Of a stretch of DNA of 64,000 nt, positions 23,401-36,140 are shown in pieces. The notes under the pieces were generated by a model. It ran no database searches and was not told the origin of the DNA. It saw only the letters and a list, made by a program, of their open reading frames with translations. How positions within the stretch are numbered: position 1 is the stretch's first letter; every line of letters begins with the position of its first letter. The translations under genes were made by a program, and so were the position numbers. This DNA comes from Liopterus haemorrhoidalis (lineage: Eukaryota > Arthropoda > Insecta > Coleoptera > Dytiscidae), in the NCBI GenBank assembly GCA_963971575.1, contig OZ020619.1, positions 19,908,813-19,972,812 of the forward strand, given 5' to 3'.

Positions 23401-23760
23401 TTTTATTCAAATACAATTTTTTGATTGGATAAATATTTAAAGAGTTATGGCGGGAAAACAATTTTGTGGTTAAAATTTAGTTAACTCCCTTATTAATAAC
23501 TTTACAGTAAAAAATGTATTATAAATATTGTTGGAAATAAGAAGACAAATCTTTTATTCAAATACAATTTTTTGATTGGATAAATATTTAAAGAGTTATG
23601 GCGGGAAAACAATTTTGTGGTTAAAATTTATTTAACTCCCTTATTATTAACTTTACAGTAAAAAATGTATAATAAATATTGTTGGAAATAGGAAGACAAA
23701 TCTTTTATTCAAATACAATTTTTTGATTGGATAAATATTTAAAGAGTTATGGCGGGAAAA
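23400..23760 (+). repeat. Transition between domains A and B
   Basis: The repeat unit and its phase continue without a break, but the variant set changes. After about 23363 there are no more class-e or class-f tails, no T-rich heads and no gttg variants. The first domain B mark, aaaaccatt, is at about 23758, and the first gttgaaaataag is near 23985. Two private changes, atttatttaac near 23629 and ataggaagac near 23688, lie between. A later unit near 37432 also has ataggaagac, so that unit has been copied into domain B. Confidence 0.7.
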
Positions 23761-25530
23761 CCATTTTGTGGTTAAAATTTAGTTAACTCCCTTATTATTA
23801 ACTTTACAGTAAAAAATGTATTATAAATGTTGTTGGAAATAAGAAGACAAATCTTTTATTCAAATACAATTTTTTGATTGGATAAATATTTAAAGAGTTA
23901 TGGCGGGAAAACAATTTTGTGGTTAAAATTTAGTTTACTCCCTTATTATTAACTTTACAGTAAAAAATTTATAATAAATATTGTTGAAAATAAGAAGACA
24001 AATCTTTTATTCAAATACAATTTTTTGATTGGATAAATATTTAAAGAGTTATGGCGGGAAAACAATTTTGTGGTTAAAATTTAGTTAACTCCCTTATTAA
24101 TAACTTTACAGTAAAAAATGTATTATAAATATTGTTGGAAATAAGAAGACAAATCTTTTATTCAAATACAATTTTTTGATTGGATAAATATTTAAAGAGT
24201 TATGGCGGGAAAACAATTTTGTGGTTAAAATTTAGTTAACTCCCTTATTAATAACTTTACAGTAAAAAATGTATAATAGATATTGTTGGAAATAAGAAGA
24301 CAAATCTTTTATTCAAATACAATTTTTTGATTGGATAAATATTTAAAGAGTTATGGCGGGAAAACCATTTTGTGGTTAAAATTTAGTTAACTCCCTTATT
24401 ATTAACTTTACAGTAAAAAATGTATTATAAATGTTGTTGGAAATAAGAAGACAAATCTTTTATTAAAATACAATTTTTTGATTGGATAAATATTTAAAGA
24501 GTTATGGCGGGAAAACAATTTTGTGGTTAAAATTTAGTTAACTCCCTTATTAATAACTTTACAGTAAAAAATGTATTATAAATATTGTTGGAAATAAGAA
24601 GACAAATCTTTTATTCAAATACAATTTTTTGATTGGATAAATATTTAAAGAGTTATGGCGGGAAAACAATTTTGTGGTTAAAATTTAGTTTACTCCCTTA
24701 TTATTAACTTTACAGTAAAAAATTTATAATAAATATTGTTGAAAATAAGAAGACAAATCTTTTATTCAAATACAATTTTTTGATTGGATAAATATTTAAA
24801 GAGTTATGGCGGGAAAACTATTTTGTGGTTAAAATTTAGTTAACTCCCTTATTAATAACTTTACAGTAAAAAATGTTTAATAAATATTGTTGGAAATAAG
24901 AAGACAAATCTTTTATTCAAATACAATTTTTTGATTGGATAAATATTTAAAGAGTTATGGCGGGAAAACAATTTTGTGGTTAAAATTTAGTTAACTCCCT
25001 TATTATTAACTTTACAGTAAAAAATGTATTATAAATATTGTTGGAAATAAGAAGACAAATCTTTTATTCAAATACAATTTTTTGATTGGATAAATATTTA
25101 AAGAGTTATGGCGGGAAAACAATTTTGTGGTTAAAATTTAGTTTACTCCCTTATTATTAACTTTACAGTAAAAAATTTATAATAAATATTGTTGAAAATA
25201 AGAAGACAAATCTTTTATTCAAATACAATTTTTTGATTGGATAAATATTTAAAGAGTTATGGCGGGAAAACAATTTTGTGGTTAAAATTTAGTTTACTCC
25301 CTTATTATTAACTTTACAGTAAAAAATTTATGATAAATATTGTTGAAAATAAGAAGACAAATCTTTTATTCAAATACAATTTTTTGATTGGATAAATATT
25401 TAAAGAGTTATGGCGGGAAAACAATTTTGTGGTTAAAATTTAGTTAACTCCCTTATTATTAACTTAACAGTAAAAAATGTATAATAAATATTGTTGGAAA
25501 TAAGAAGACAAATCTTTTATTCAAATACAA
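23760..25530 (+). repeat. First part of domain B, before the 21-unit duplication
   Basis: About 12 units of domain B types: aaaaccatt units near 23758 and 24363, several class-c gttgaaaa units, and the first aaaactatt variant (24814), which returns at 27532, 30704, 37046 and 38707. A private atttatgataa tail is near 25327. I did not find a clean tandem block inside this stretch. Confidence 0.6.
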
Positions 25531-28500
25531 TTTTTTGATTGGATAAATATTTAAAGAGTTATGGCGGGAAAACAATTTTGTGGTTAAAATTTAGTTAACT
25601 CCCTTATTAATAACTTTACAGTAAAAAATGTATAATAAATATTGTTGGAAATAAGAAGACAAATCTTTTATTCAAATACAATTTTTTGAATGGATAAATA
25701 TTTAAAGAGTTATGGCGGGAAAACCATTTTGTGGTTAAAATTTAGTTAACTCCCTTATTATTAACTTTACAGTAAAAAATGTATTATAAATGTTGTTGGA
25801 AATAAGAAGACAAATCTTTTATTAAAATACAATTTTTTGATTGGATAAATATTTAAAGAGTTATGGCGGGAAATCCATTTTGTGGTTAAAATTTAGTTAA
25901 CTCCCTTATTATTAACTTTACAGTAAAAAATGTATTATAAATGTTGTTGGAAATAAGAAGACAAATCTTTTATTAAAATACAATTTTTTGATTGGATAAA
26001 TATTTAAAGAGTTATGGCGGGAAAACAATTTTGTGGTTAAAATTTAGTTAACTCCCTTATTAATAACTTTACAGTAAAAAATGTATTATAAATATTGTTG
26101 GAAATAAGAAGACAAATCTTTTATTCAAATACAATTTTTTGATTGGATAAATATTTAAAGAGTTATGGCGGGAAAACAATTTTGTGGTTAAAATTTAGTT
26201 AACTCCCTTATTATTAACTTTACAGTAAAAAATGTATAATAAATATTGTTGGAAATAAGAAGACAAATCTTTTATTCAAATACAATTTTTTGATTGGATA
26301 AATATTTAAAGAGTTATGGCGGGAAAACCATTTTGTGGTTAAAATTTAGTTAACTCCCTTATTATTAACTTTACAGTAAAAAATGTATTATAAATGTTGT
26401 TGGAAATAAGAAGACAAATCTTTTATTAAAAGACAATTTTTTGATTGGATAAATATTTAAAGAGTTATAACGGGAAAACAATTTTGTGGTTAAAATTTAG
26501 TTAACTCCCTTATTATTAACTTAACAGTAAAAAATGTATAATAAATATTGTTGGAAATAAGAAGACAAATCTTTTATTCAAATACAATTTTTTGATTGGA
26601 TAAATATTTAAAGAGTTATGGCGGGAAAACAATTTTGTGGTTAAAATTTAGTTTACTCCCTTATTATTAACTTTACAGTAAAAAATTTATAATAAATATT
26701 GTTGAAAATAAGAAGACAAATCTTTTATTCAAATACAATTTTTTGATTGGATAAATATTTAAAGAGTTATGGCGGGAAAACAATTTTGTGGTTAAAATTT
26801 AGTTAACTCCCTTATTAATAACTTTACATTAAAAAATGTATTATAAATATTGTTGGAAATAAGAAGACAAATCTTTTATTCAAATACAATTTTTTGATTG
26901 GATAAATATTTAAAGAGTTATGGCGGGAAAACAATTTTGTGGTTAAAATTTAGTTAACTCCCTTATTAATAACTTTACAGTAAAAAATGTATAATAAATA
27001 TTGTTGGAAATAAGAAGACAAATCTTTTATTCAAATACAATTTTTTGATTGGATAAATATTTAAAGAGTTATGGCGGGAAAACCATTTTGTGGTTAAAAT
27101 TTAGTTAACTCCCTTATTATTAACTTTACAGTAAAAAATGTATTATAAATGTTGTTGGAAATAAGAAGACAAATCTTTTATTAAAATACAATTTTTTGAT
27201 TGGATAAATATTTAAAGAGTTATGGCGGGAAAACAATTTTGTGGTTAAAATTTAGTTAACTCCCTTATTAATAACTTTACAGTAAAAAATGTATTATAAA
27301 TATTGTTGGAAATAAGAAGACAAATCTTTTATTCAAATACAATTTTTTGATTGGATAAATATTTAAAGAGTTATGGCGGGAAAACAATTTTGTGGTTAAA
27401 ATTTAGTTTACTCCCTTATTATTAACTTTACAGTAAAAAATTTATAATAAATATTGTTGAAAATAAGAAGACAAATCTTTTATTCAAATACAATTTTTTG
27501 ATTGGATAAATATTTAAAGAGTTATGGCGGGAAAACTATTTTGTGGTTAAAATTTAGTTAACTCCCTTATTAATAACTTTACAGTAAAAAATGTTTAATA
27601 AATATTGTTGGAAATAAGAAGACAAATCTTTTATTCAAATACAATTTTTTGATTGGATAAATATTTAAAGAGTTATGGCGGGAAAACAATTTTGTGGTTA
27701 AAATTTAGTTAACTCCCTTATTATTAACTTTACAGTAAAAAATGTATTATAAATATTGTTGGAAATAAGAAGACAAATCTTTTATTCAAATACAATTTTT
27801 TGATTGGATAAATATTTAAAGAGTTATGGCGGGAAAACAATTTTGTGGTTAAAATTTAGTTAACTCCCTTATTATTAACTTAACAGTAAAAAATGTATAA
27901 TAAATATTGTTGGAAATAAGAAGACAAATCTTTTATTCAAATACAATTTTTTGATTGGATAAATATTTAAAGAGTTATGGCGGGAAAACAATTTTGTGGT
28001 TAAAATTTAGTTAACTCCCTTATTAATAACTTTACAGTAAAAAATGTATAATAAATATTGTTGGAAATAAGAAGACAAATCTTTTATTCAAATACAATTT
28101 TTTGAATGGATAAATATTTAAAGAGTTATGGCGGGAAAACCATTTTGTGGTTAAAATTTAGTTAACTCCCTTATTATTAACTTTACAGTAAAAAATGTAT
28201 TATAAATGTTGTTGGAAATAAGAAGACAAATCTTTTATTCAAATACAATTTTTTGATTGGATAAATATTTAAAGAGTTATGGCGGGAAAACCATTTTGTG
28301 GTTAAAATTTAGTTAACTCCCTTATTATTAACTTTACAGTAAAAAAATGTATTATAAATGTTGTTGGAAATAAGAAGACAAATCTTTTATTAAAATACAA
28401 TTTTTTGATTGGATAAATATTTAAAGAGTTATGGCGGGAAAACAATTTTGTGGTTAAAATTTAGTTAACTCCCTTATTAATAACTTTACAGTAAAAAATG

Positions 28501-28700
28501 TATTATAAATATTGTTGGAAATAAGAAGACAAATCTTTTATTCAAATACAATTTTTTGATTGGATAAATATTTAAAGAGTTATGGCGGGAAAACAATTTT
28601 GTGGTTAAAATTTAGTTTACTCCCTTATTATTAACTTTACAGTAAAAAATTTATAATAAATATTGTTGAAAATAAGAAGACAAATCTTTTATTCAAATAC
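25530..28700 (+). repeat. Domain B 21-unit block, copy 1
   Basis: Marks here recur 3,172 bp later (21 units plus the extra A near 28341): gaatgg 25688 to 28860, aaatcc 25871 to 29043, aacggg 26469 to 29641, acattaaaa near 26828 to near 30000, aaaactatt 27532 to 30704, gaatgg 28104 to 31276. The extra A lies in this copy only; past it the offset falls to 3,171. Confidence 0.85.
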
Positions 28701-28701
28701 A

Positions 28702-31700
28702 ATTTTTTGATTGGATAAATATTTAAAGAGTTATGGCGGGAAAACAATTTTGTGGTTAAAATTTAGTTAACTCCCTTATTAATAACTTTACAGTAAAAAA
28801 TGTATAATAAATATTGTTGGAAATAAGAAGACAAATCTTTTATTCAAATACAATTTTTTGAATGGATAAATATTTAAAGAGTTATGGCGGGAAAACCATT
28901 TTGTGGTTAAAATTTAGTTAACTCCCTTATTATTAACTTTACAGTAAAAAATGTATTATAAATGTTGTTGGAAATAAGAAGACAAATCTTTTATTAAAAT
29001 ACAATTTTTTGATTGGATAAATATTTAAAGAGTTATGGCGGGAAATCCATTTTGTGGTTAAAATTTAGTTAACTCCCTTATTATTAACTTTACAGTAAAA
29101 AATGTATTATAAATGTTGTTGGAAATAAGAAGACAAATCTTTTATTAAAATACAATTTTTTGATTGGATAAATATTTAAAGAGTTATGGCGGGAAAACAA
29201 TTTTGTGGTTAAAATTTAGTTAACTCCCTTATTAATAACTTTACAGTAAAAAATGTATTATAAATATTGTTGGAAATAAGAAGACAAATCTTTTATTCAA
29301 ATACAATTTTTTGATTGGATAAATATTTAAAGAGTTATGGCGGGAAAACAATTTTGTGGTTAAAATTTAGTTAACTCCCTTATTATTAACTTTACAGTAA
29401 AAAATGTATAATAAATATTGTTGGAAATAAGAAGACAAATCTTTTATTCAAATACAATTTTTTGATTGGATAAATATTTAAAGAGTTATGGCGGGAAAAC
29501 CATTTTGTGGTTAAAATTTAGTTAACTCCCTTATTATTAACTTTACAGTAAAAAATGTATTATAAATGTTGTTGGAAATAAGAAGACAAATCTTTTATTA
29601 AAAGACAATTTTTTGATTGGATAAATATTTAAAGAGTTATAACGGGAAAACAATTTTGTGGTTAAAATTTAGTTAACTCCCTTATTATTAACTTAACAGT
29701 AAAAAATGTATAATAAATATTGTTGGAAATAAGAAGACAAATCTTTTATTCAAATACAATTTTTTGATTGGATAAATATTTAAAGAGTTATGGCGGGAAA
29801 ACAATTTTGTGGTTAAAATTTAGTTTACTCCCTTATTATTAACTTTACAGTAAAAAATTTATAATAAATATTGTTGAAAATAAGAAGACAAATCTTTTAT
29901 TCAAATACAATTTTTTGATTGGATAAATATTTAAAGAGTTATGGCGGGAAAACAATTTTGTGGTTAAAATTTAGTTAACTCCCTTATTAATAACTTTACA
30001 TTAAAAAATGTATTATAAATATTGTTGGAAATAAGAAGACAAATCTTTTATTCAAATACAATTTTTTGATTGGATAAATATTTAAAGAGTTATGGCGGGA
30101 AAACAATTTTGTGGTTAAAATTTAGTTAACTCCCTTATTAATAACTTTACAGTAAAAAATGTATAATAAATATTGTTGGAAATAAGAAGACAAATCTTTT
30201 ATTCAAATACAATTTTTTGATTGGATAAATATTTAAAGAGTTATGGCGGGAAAACCATTTTGTGGTTAAAATTTAGTTAACTCCCTTATTATTAACTTTA
30301 CAGTAAAAAATGTATTATAAATGTTGTTGGAAATAAGAAGACAAATCTTTTATTAAAATACAATTTTTTGATTGGATAAATATTTAAAGAGTTATGGCGG
30401 GAAAACAATTTTGTGGTTAAAATTTAGTTAACTCCCTTATTAATAACTTTACAGTAAAAAATGTATTATAAATATTGTTGGAAATAAGAAGACAAATCTT
30501 TTATTCAAATACAATTTTTTGATTGGATAAATATTTAAAGAGTTATGGCGGGAAAACAATTTTGTGGTTAAAATTTAGTTTACTCCCTTATTATTAACTT
30601 TACAGTAAAAAATTTATAATAAATATTGTTGAAAATAAGAAGACAAATCTTTTATTCAAATACAATTTTTTGATTGGATAAATATTTAAAGAGTTATGGC
30701 GGGAAAACTATTTTGTGGTTAAAATTTAGTTAACTCCCTTATTAATAACTTTACAGTAAAAAATGTTTAATAAATATTGTTGGAAATAAGAAGACAAATC
30801 TTTTATTCAAATACAATTTTTTGATTGGATAAATATTTAAAGAGTTATGGCGGGAAAACAATTTTGTGGTTAAAATTTAGTTAACTCCCTTATTATTAAC
30901 TTTACAGTAAAAAATGTATTATAAATATTGTTGGAAATAAGAAGACAAATCTTTTATTCAAATACAATTTTTTGATTGGATAAATATTTAAAGAGTTATG
31001 GCGGGAAAACAATTTTGTGGTTAAAATTTAGTTAACTCCCTTATTATTAACTTAACAGTAAAAAATGTATAATAAATATTGTTGGAAATAAGAAGACAAA
31101 TCTTTTATTCAAATACAATTTTTTGATTGGATAAATATTTAAAGAGTTATGGCGGGAAAACAATTTTGTGGTTAAAATTTAGTTAACTCCCTTATTAATA
31201 ACTTTACAGTAAAAAATGTATAATAAATATTGTTGGAAATAAGAAGACAAATCTTTTATTCAAATACAATTTTTTGAATGGATAAATATTTAAAGAGTTA
31301 TGGCGGGAAAACCATTTTGTGGTTAAAATTTAGTTAACTCCCTTATTATTAACTTTACAGTAAAAAATGTATTATAAATGTTGTTGGAAATAAGAAGACA
31401 AATCTTTTATTCAAATACAATTTTTTGATTGGATAAATATTTAAAGAGTTATGGCGGGAAAACCATTTTGTGGTTAAAATTTAGTTAACTCCCTTATTAT
31501 TAACTTTACAGTAAAAAATGTATTATAAATGTTGTTGGAAATAAGAAGACAAATCTTTTATTAAAATACAATTTTTTGATTGGATAAATATTTAAAGAGT
31601 TATGGCGGGAAAACAATTTTGTGGTTAAAATTTAGTTAACTCCCTTATTAATAACTTTACAGTAAAAAATGTATTATAAATATTGTTGGAAATAAGAAGA

Positions 31701-31960
31701 CAAATCTTTTATTCAAATACAATTTTTTGATTGGATAAATATTTAAAGAGTTATGGCGGGAAAACAATTTTGTGGTTAAAATTTAGTTTACTCCCTTATT
31801 ATTAACTTTACAGTAAAAAATTTATAATAAATATTGTTGAAAATAAGAAGACAAATCTTTTATTCAAATACAATTTTTTGATTGGATAAATATTTAAAGA
31901 GTTATGGCGGGAAAACAATTTTGTGGTTAAAATTTAGTTAACTCCCTTATTAATAACTTT
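28702..31960 (+). repeat. Domain B 21-unit block, copy 2
   Basis: This is the tandem partner of the preceding block, with the same order of marks: gaatgg 28860, aaatcc 29043, aacggg 29641, aaaactatt 30704, gaatgg 31276. Two one-off differences are the normal length at the place of the copy 1 extra A and actttatagt near 31957. The match ends near 31960, where the tail is atgtttaataa instead of class d. Confidence 0.82.
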
Positions 31961-33570
31961 ATAGTAAAAAATGTTTAATAAATATTGTTGGAAATAAGAA
32001 GACAAATCTTTTATTCAAATACAATTTTTTGATTGGATAAATATTTAAAGAGTTATGGCGGGAAAACAATTTTGTGGTTAAAATTTAGTTAACTCCCTTA
32101 TTATTAACTTTACAGTAAAAAATGTATTATAAATATTGTTGGAAATAAGAAGACAAATCTTTTATTCAAATACAATTTTTTGATTGGATAAATATTTAAA
32201 GAGTTATGGCGGGAAAACAATTTTGTGGTTAAAATTTAGTTAACTCCCTTATTATTAACTTAACAGTAAAAAATGTATAATAAATATTGTTGGAAATAAG
32301 AAGACAAATCTTTTATTCAAATACAATTTTTTGATTGGATAAATATTTAAAGAGTTATGGCGGGAAAACAATTTTGTGGTTAAAATTTAGTTAACTCCCT
32401 TATTAATAACTTTACAGTAAAAAATGTATAATAAATATTGTTGGAAATAAGAAGACAAATCTTTTATTCAAATACAATTTTTTGATTGGATAAATATTTA
32501 AAGAGTTATGGCGGGAAAACCATTTTGTGGTTAAAATTTAGTTAACTCCCTTATTATTAACTTTACAGTAAAAAATGTATTATAAATGTTGTTGGAAATA
32601 AGAAGACAAATCTTTTATTAAACGACAATTTTTTGATTGGATAAATATTTAAAGAGTTATAACGGGAAAACAATTTTGTGGTTAAAATTTAGTTAACTCC
32701 CTTATTATTAACTTAACAGTAAAAAATGTATAATAAATATTGTTGGAAATAAGAAGACAAATCTTTTATTCAAATACAATTTTTTGATTGGATAAATATT
32801 TAAAGAGTTATGGCGGGAAAACAATTTTGTGGTTAAAATTTAGTTTACTCCCTTATTATTAACTTAACAGTAAAAAATTTATAATAAATATTGTTGAAAA
32901 TAAGAAGACAAATCTTTTATTCAAATACAATTTTTTGATTGGATAAATATTTAAAGAGTTATGGCGGGAAAACAATTTTGTGGTTAAAATTTAGTTAACT
33001 CCCTTATTAATAACTTTACAGTAAAAAATGTATTATAAATATTGTTGGAAATAAGAAGACAAATCTTTTATTCAAATACAATTTTTTGATTGGATAAATA
33101 TTTAAAGAGTTATGGCGGGAAAACAATTTTGTGGTTAAAATTTAGTTAACTCCCTTATTAATAACTTTACAATAAAAAATGTATAATAAATATTGTTGGA
33201 AATAAGAAGACAAATCTTTTATTCAAATACAATTTTTTGATTGGATAAATATTTAAAGAGTTATGGCGGGAAAACCATTTTGTGGTTAAAATTTAGTTAA
33301 CTCCCTTATTATTAACTTTACAGTAAAAAATGTATTATAAATGTTGTTGGAAATAAGAAGACAAATCTTTTATTAAAATACAATTTTTTGATTGGATAAA
33401 TATTTAAAGAGTTATGGCGGGAAAACAATTTTGTGGTTAAAATTTAGTTAACTCCCTTATTAATAACTTTACAGTAAAAAATGTATTATAAATATTGTTG
33501 GAAATAAGAAGACAAATCTTTTATTCAAATACAATTTTTTGATTGGATAAATATTTAAAGAGTTATGGCG
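30930..33570 (+). repeat. Domain B 17-unit block (2,567 bp), copy 1
   Basis: Marks recur 2,567 bp later: gaatgg 31276 to 33843, the attaaacgac head near 32617 to near 35184, aacggg 32661 to 35228, acaataaaa near 33171 to 35738. It overlaps the end of the preceding 21-unit block, so this duplication was laid over that one and came later. The attaaacgac head differs by one base from attaaaagac in the older copies (near 26427 and 29596), which also shows that this pair is younger. Confidence 0.82.
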
Positions 33571-36140
33571 GGAAAACAATTTTGTGGTTAAAATTTAGTT
33601 AACTCCCTTATTATTAACTTAACAGTAAAAAATGTATAATAAATATTGTTGGAAATAAGAAGACAAATCTTTTATTCAAATACAATTTTTTGATTGGATA
33701 AATATTTAAAGAGTTATGGCGGGAAAACAATTTTGTGGTTAAAATTTAGTTAACTCCCTTATTAATAACTTTACAGTAAAAAATGTATAATAAATATTGT
33801 TGGAAATAAGAAGACAAATCTTTTATTCAAATACAATTTTTTGAATGGATAAATATTTAAAGAGTTATGGCGGGAAAACCATTTTGTGGTTAAAATTTAG
33901 TTAACTCCCTTATTATTAACTTTACAGTAAAAAATGTATTATAAATGTTGTTGGAAATAAGAAGACAAATCTTTTATTCAAATACAATTTTTTGATTGGA
34001 TAAATATTTAAAGAGTTATGGCGGGAAAACCATTTTGTGGTTAAAATTTAGTTAACTCCCTTATTATTAACTTTACAGTAAAAAATGTATTATAAATGTT
34101 GTTGGAAATAAGAAGACAAATCTTTTATTAAAATACAATTTTTTGATTGGATAAATATTTAAAGAGTTATGGCGGGAAAACAATTTTGTGGTTAAAATTT
34201 AGTTAACTCCCTTATTAATAACTTTACAGTAAAAAATGTATTATAAATATTGTTGGAAATAAGAAGACAAATCTTTTATTCAAATACAATTTTTTGATTG
34301 GATAAATATTTAAAGAGTTATGGCGGGAAAACAATTTTGTGGTTAAAATTTAGTTTACTCCCTTATTATTAACTTTACAGTAAAAAATTTATAATAAATA
34401 TTGTTGAAAATAAGAAGACAAATCTTTTATTCAAATACAATTTTTTGATTGGATAAATATTTAAAGAGTTATGGCGGGAAAACAATTTTGTGGTTAAAAT
34501 TTAGTTAACTCCCTTATTAATAACTTTACAGTAAAAAATGTTTAATAAATATTGTTGGAAATAAGAAGACAAATCTTTTATTCAAATACAATTTTTTGAT
34601 TGGATAAATATTTAAAGAGTTATGGCGGGAAAACAATTTTGTGGTTAAAATTTAGTTAACTCCCTTATTATTAACTTTACAGTAAAAAATGTATTATAAA
34701 TATTGTTGGAAATAAGAAGACAAATCTTTTATTCAAATACAATTTTTTGATTGGATAAATATTTAAAGAGTTATGGCGGGAAAACAATTTTGTGGTTAAA
34801 ATTTAGTTAACTCCCTTATTATTAACTTAACAGTAAAAAATGTATAATAAATATTGTTGGAAATAAGAAGACAAATCTTTTATTCAAATACAATTTTTTG
34901 ATTGGATAAATATTTAAAGAGTTATGGCGGGAAAACAATTTTGTGGTTAAAATTTAGTTAACTCCCTTATTAATAACTTTACAGTAAAAAATGTATAATA
35001 AATATTGTTGGAAATAAGAAGACAAATCTTTTATTCAAATACAATTTTTTGATTGGATAAATATTTAAAGAGTTATGGCGGGAAAACCATTTTGTGGTTA
35101 AAATTTAGTTAACTCCCTTATTATTAACTTTACAGTAAAAAATGTATTATAAATGTTGTTGGAAATAAGAAGACAAATCTTTTATTAAACGACAATTTTT
35201 TGATTGGATAAATATTTAAAGAGTTATAACGGGAAAACAATTTTGTGGTTAAAATTTAGTTAACTCCCTTATTATTAACTTAACAGTAAAAAATGTATAA
35301 TAAATATTGTTGGAAATAAGAAGACAAATCTTTTATTCAAATACAATTTTTTGATTGGATAAATATTTAAAGAGTTATGGCGGGAAAACAATTTTGTGGT
35401 TAAAATTTAGTTTACTCCCTTATTATTAACTTAACAGTAAAAAATTTATAATAAATATTGTTGAAAATAAGAAGACAAATCTTTTATTCAAATACAATTT
35501 TTTGATTGGATAAATATTTAAAGAGTTATGGCGGGAAAACAATTTTGTGGTTAAAATTTAGTTAACTCCCTTATTAATAACTTTACAGTAAAAAATGTAT
35601 TATAAATATTGTTGGAAATAAGAAGACAAATCTTTTATTCAAATACAATTTTTTGATTGGATAAATATTTAAAGAGTTATGGCGGGAAAACAATTTTGTG
35701 GTTAAAATTTAGTTAACTCCCTTATTAATAACTTTACAATAAAAAATGTATAATAAATATTGTTGGAAATAAGAAGACAAATCTTTTATTCAAATACAAT
35801 TTTTTGATTGGATAAATATTTAAAGAGTTATGGCGGGAAAACCATTTTGTGGTTAAAATTTAGTTAACTCCCTTATTATTAACTTTACAGTAAAAAATGT
35901 ATTATAAATGTTGTTGGAAATAAGAAGACAAATCTTTTATTAAAATACAATTTTTTGATTGGATAAATATTTAAAGAGTTATGGCGGGAAAACAATTTTG
36001 TGGTTAAAATTTAGTTAACTCCCTTATTAATAACTTTACAGTAAAAAATGTATTATAAATATTGTTGGAAATAAGAAGACAAATCTTTTATTCAAATACA
36101 ATTTTTTGATTGGATAAATATTTAAAGAGTTATGGCGGGA
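33497..36140 (+). repeat. Domain B 17-unit block (2,567 bp), copy 2
   Basis: This is the tandem copy of the previous block with marks at 33843 (gaatgg), near 35184 (attaaacgac), 35228 (aacggg) and 35738 (acaataaaa). The homology ends near 36140, where a class-c unit replaces the class-d unit of copy 1. Confidence 0.82.
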
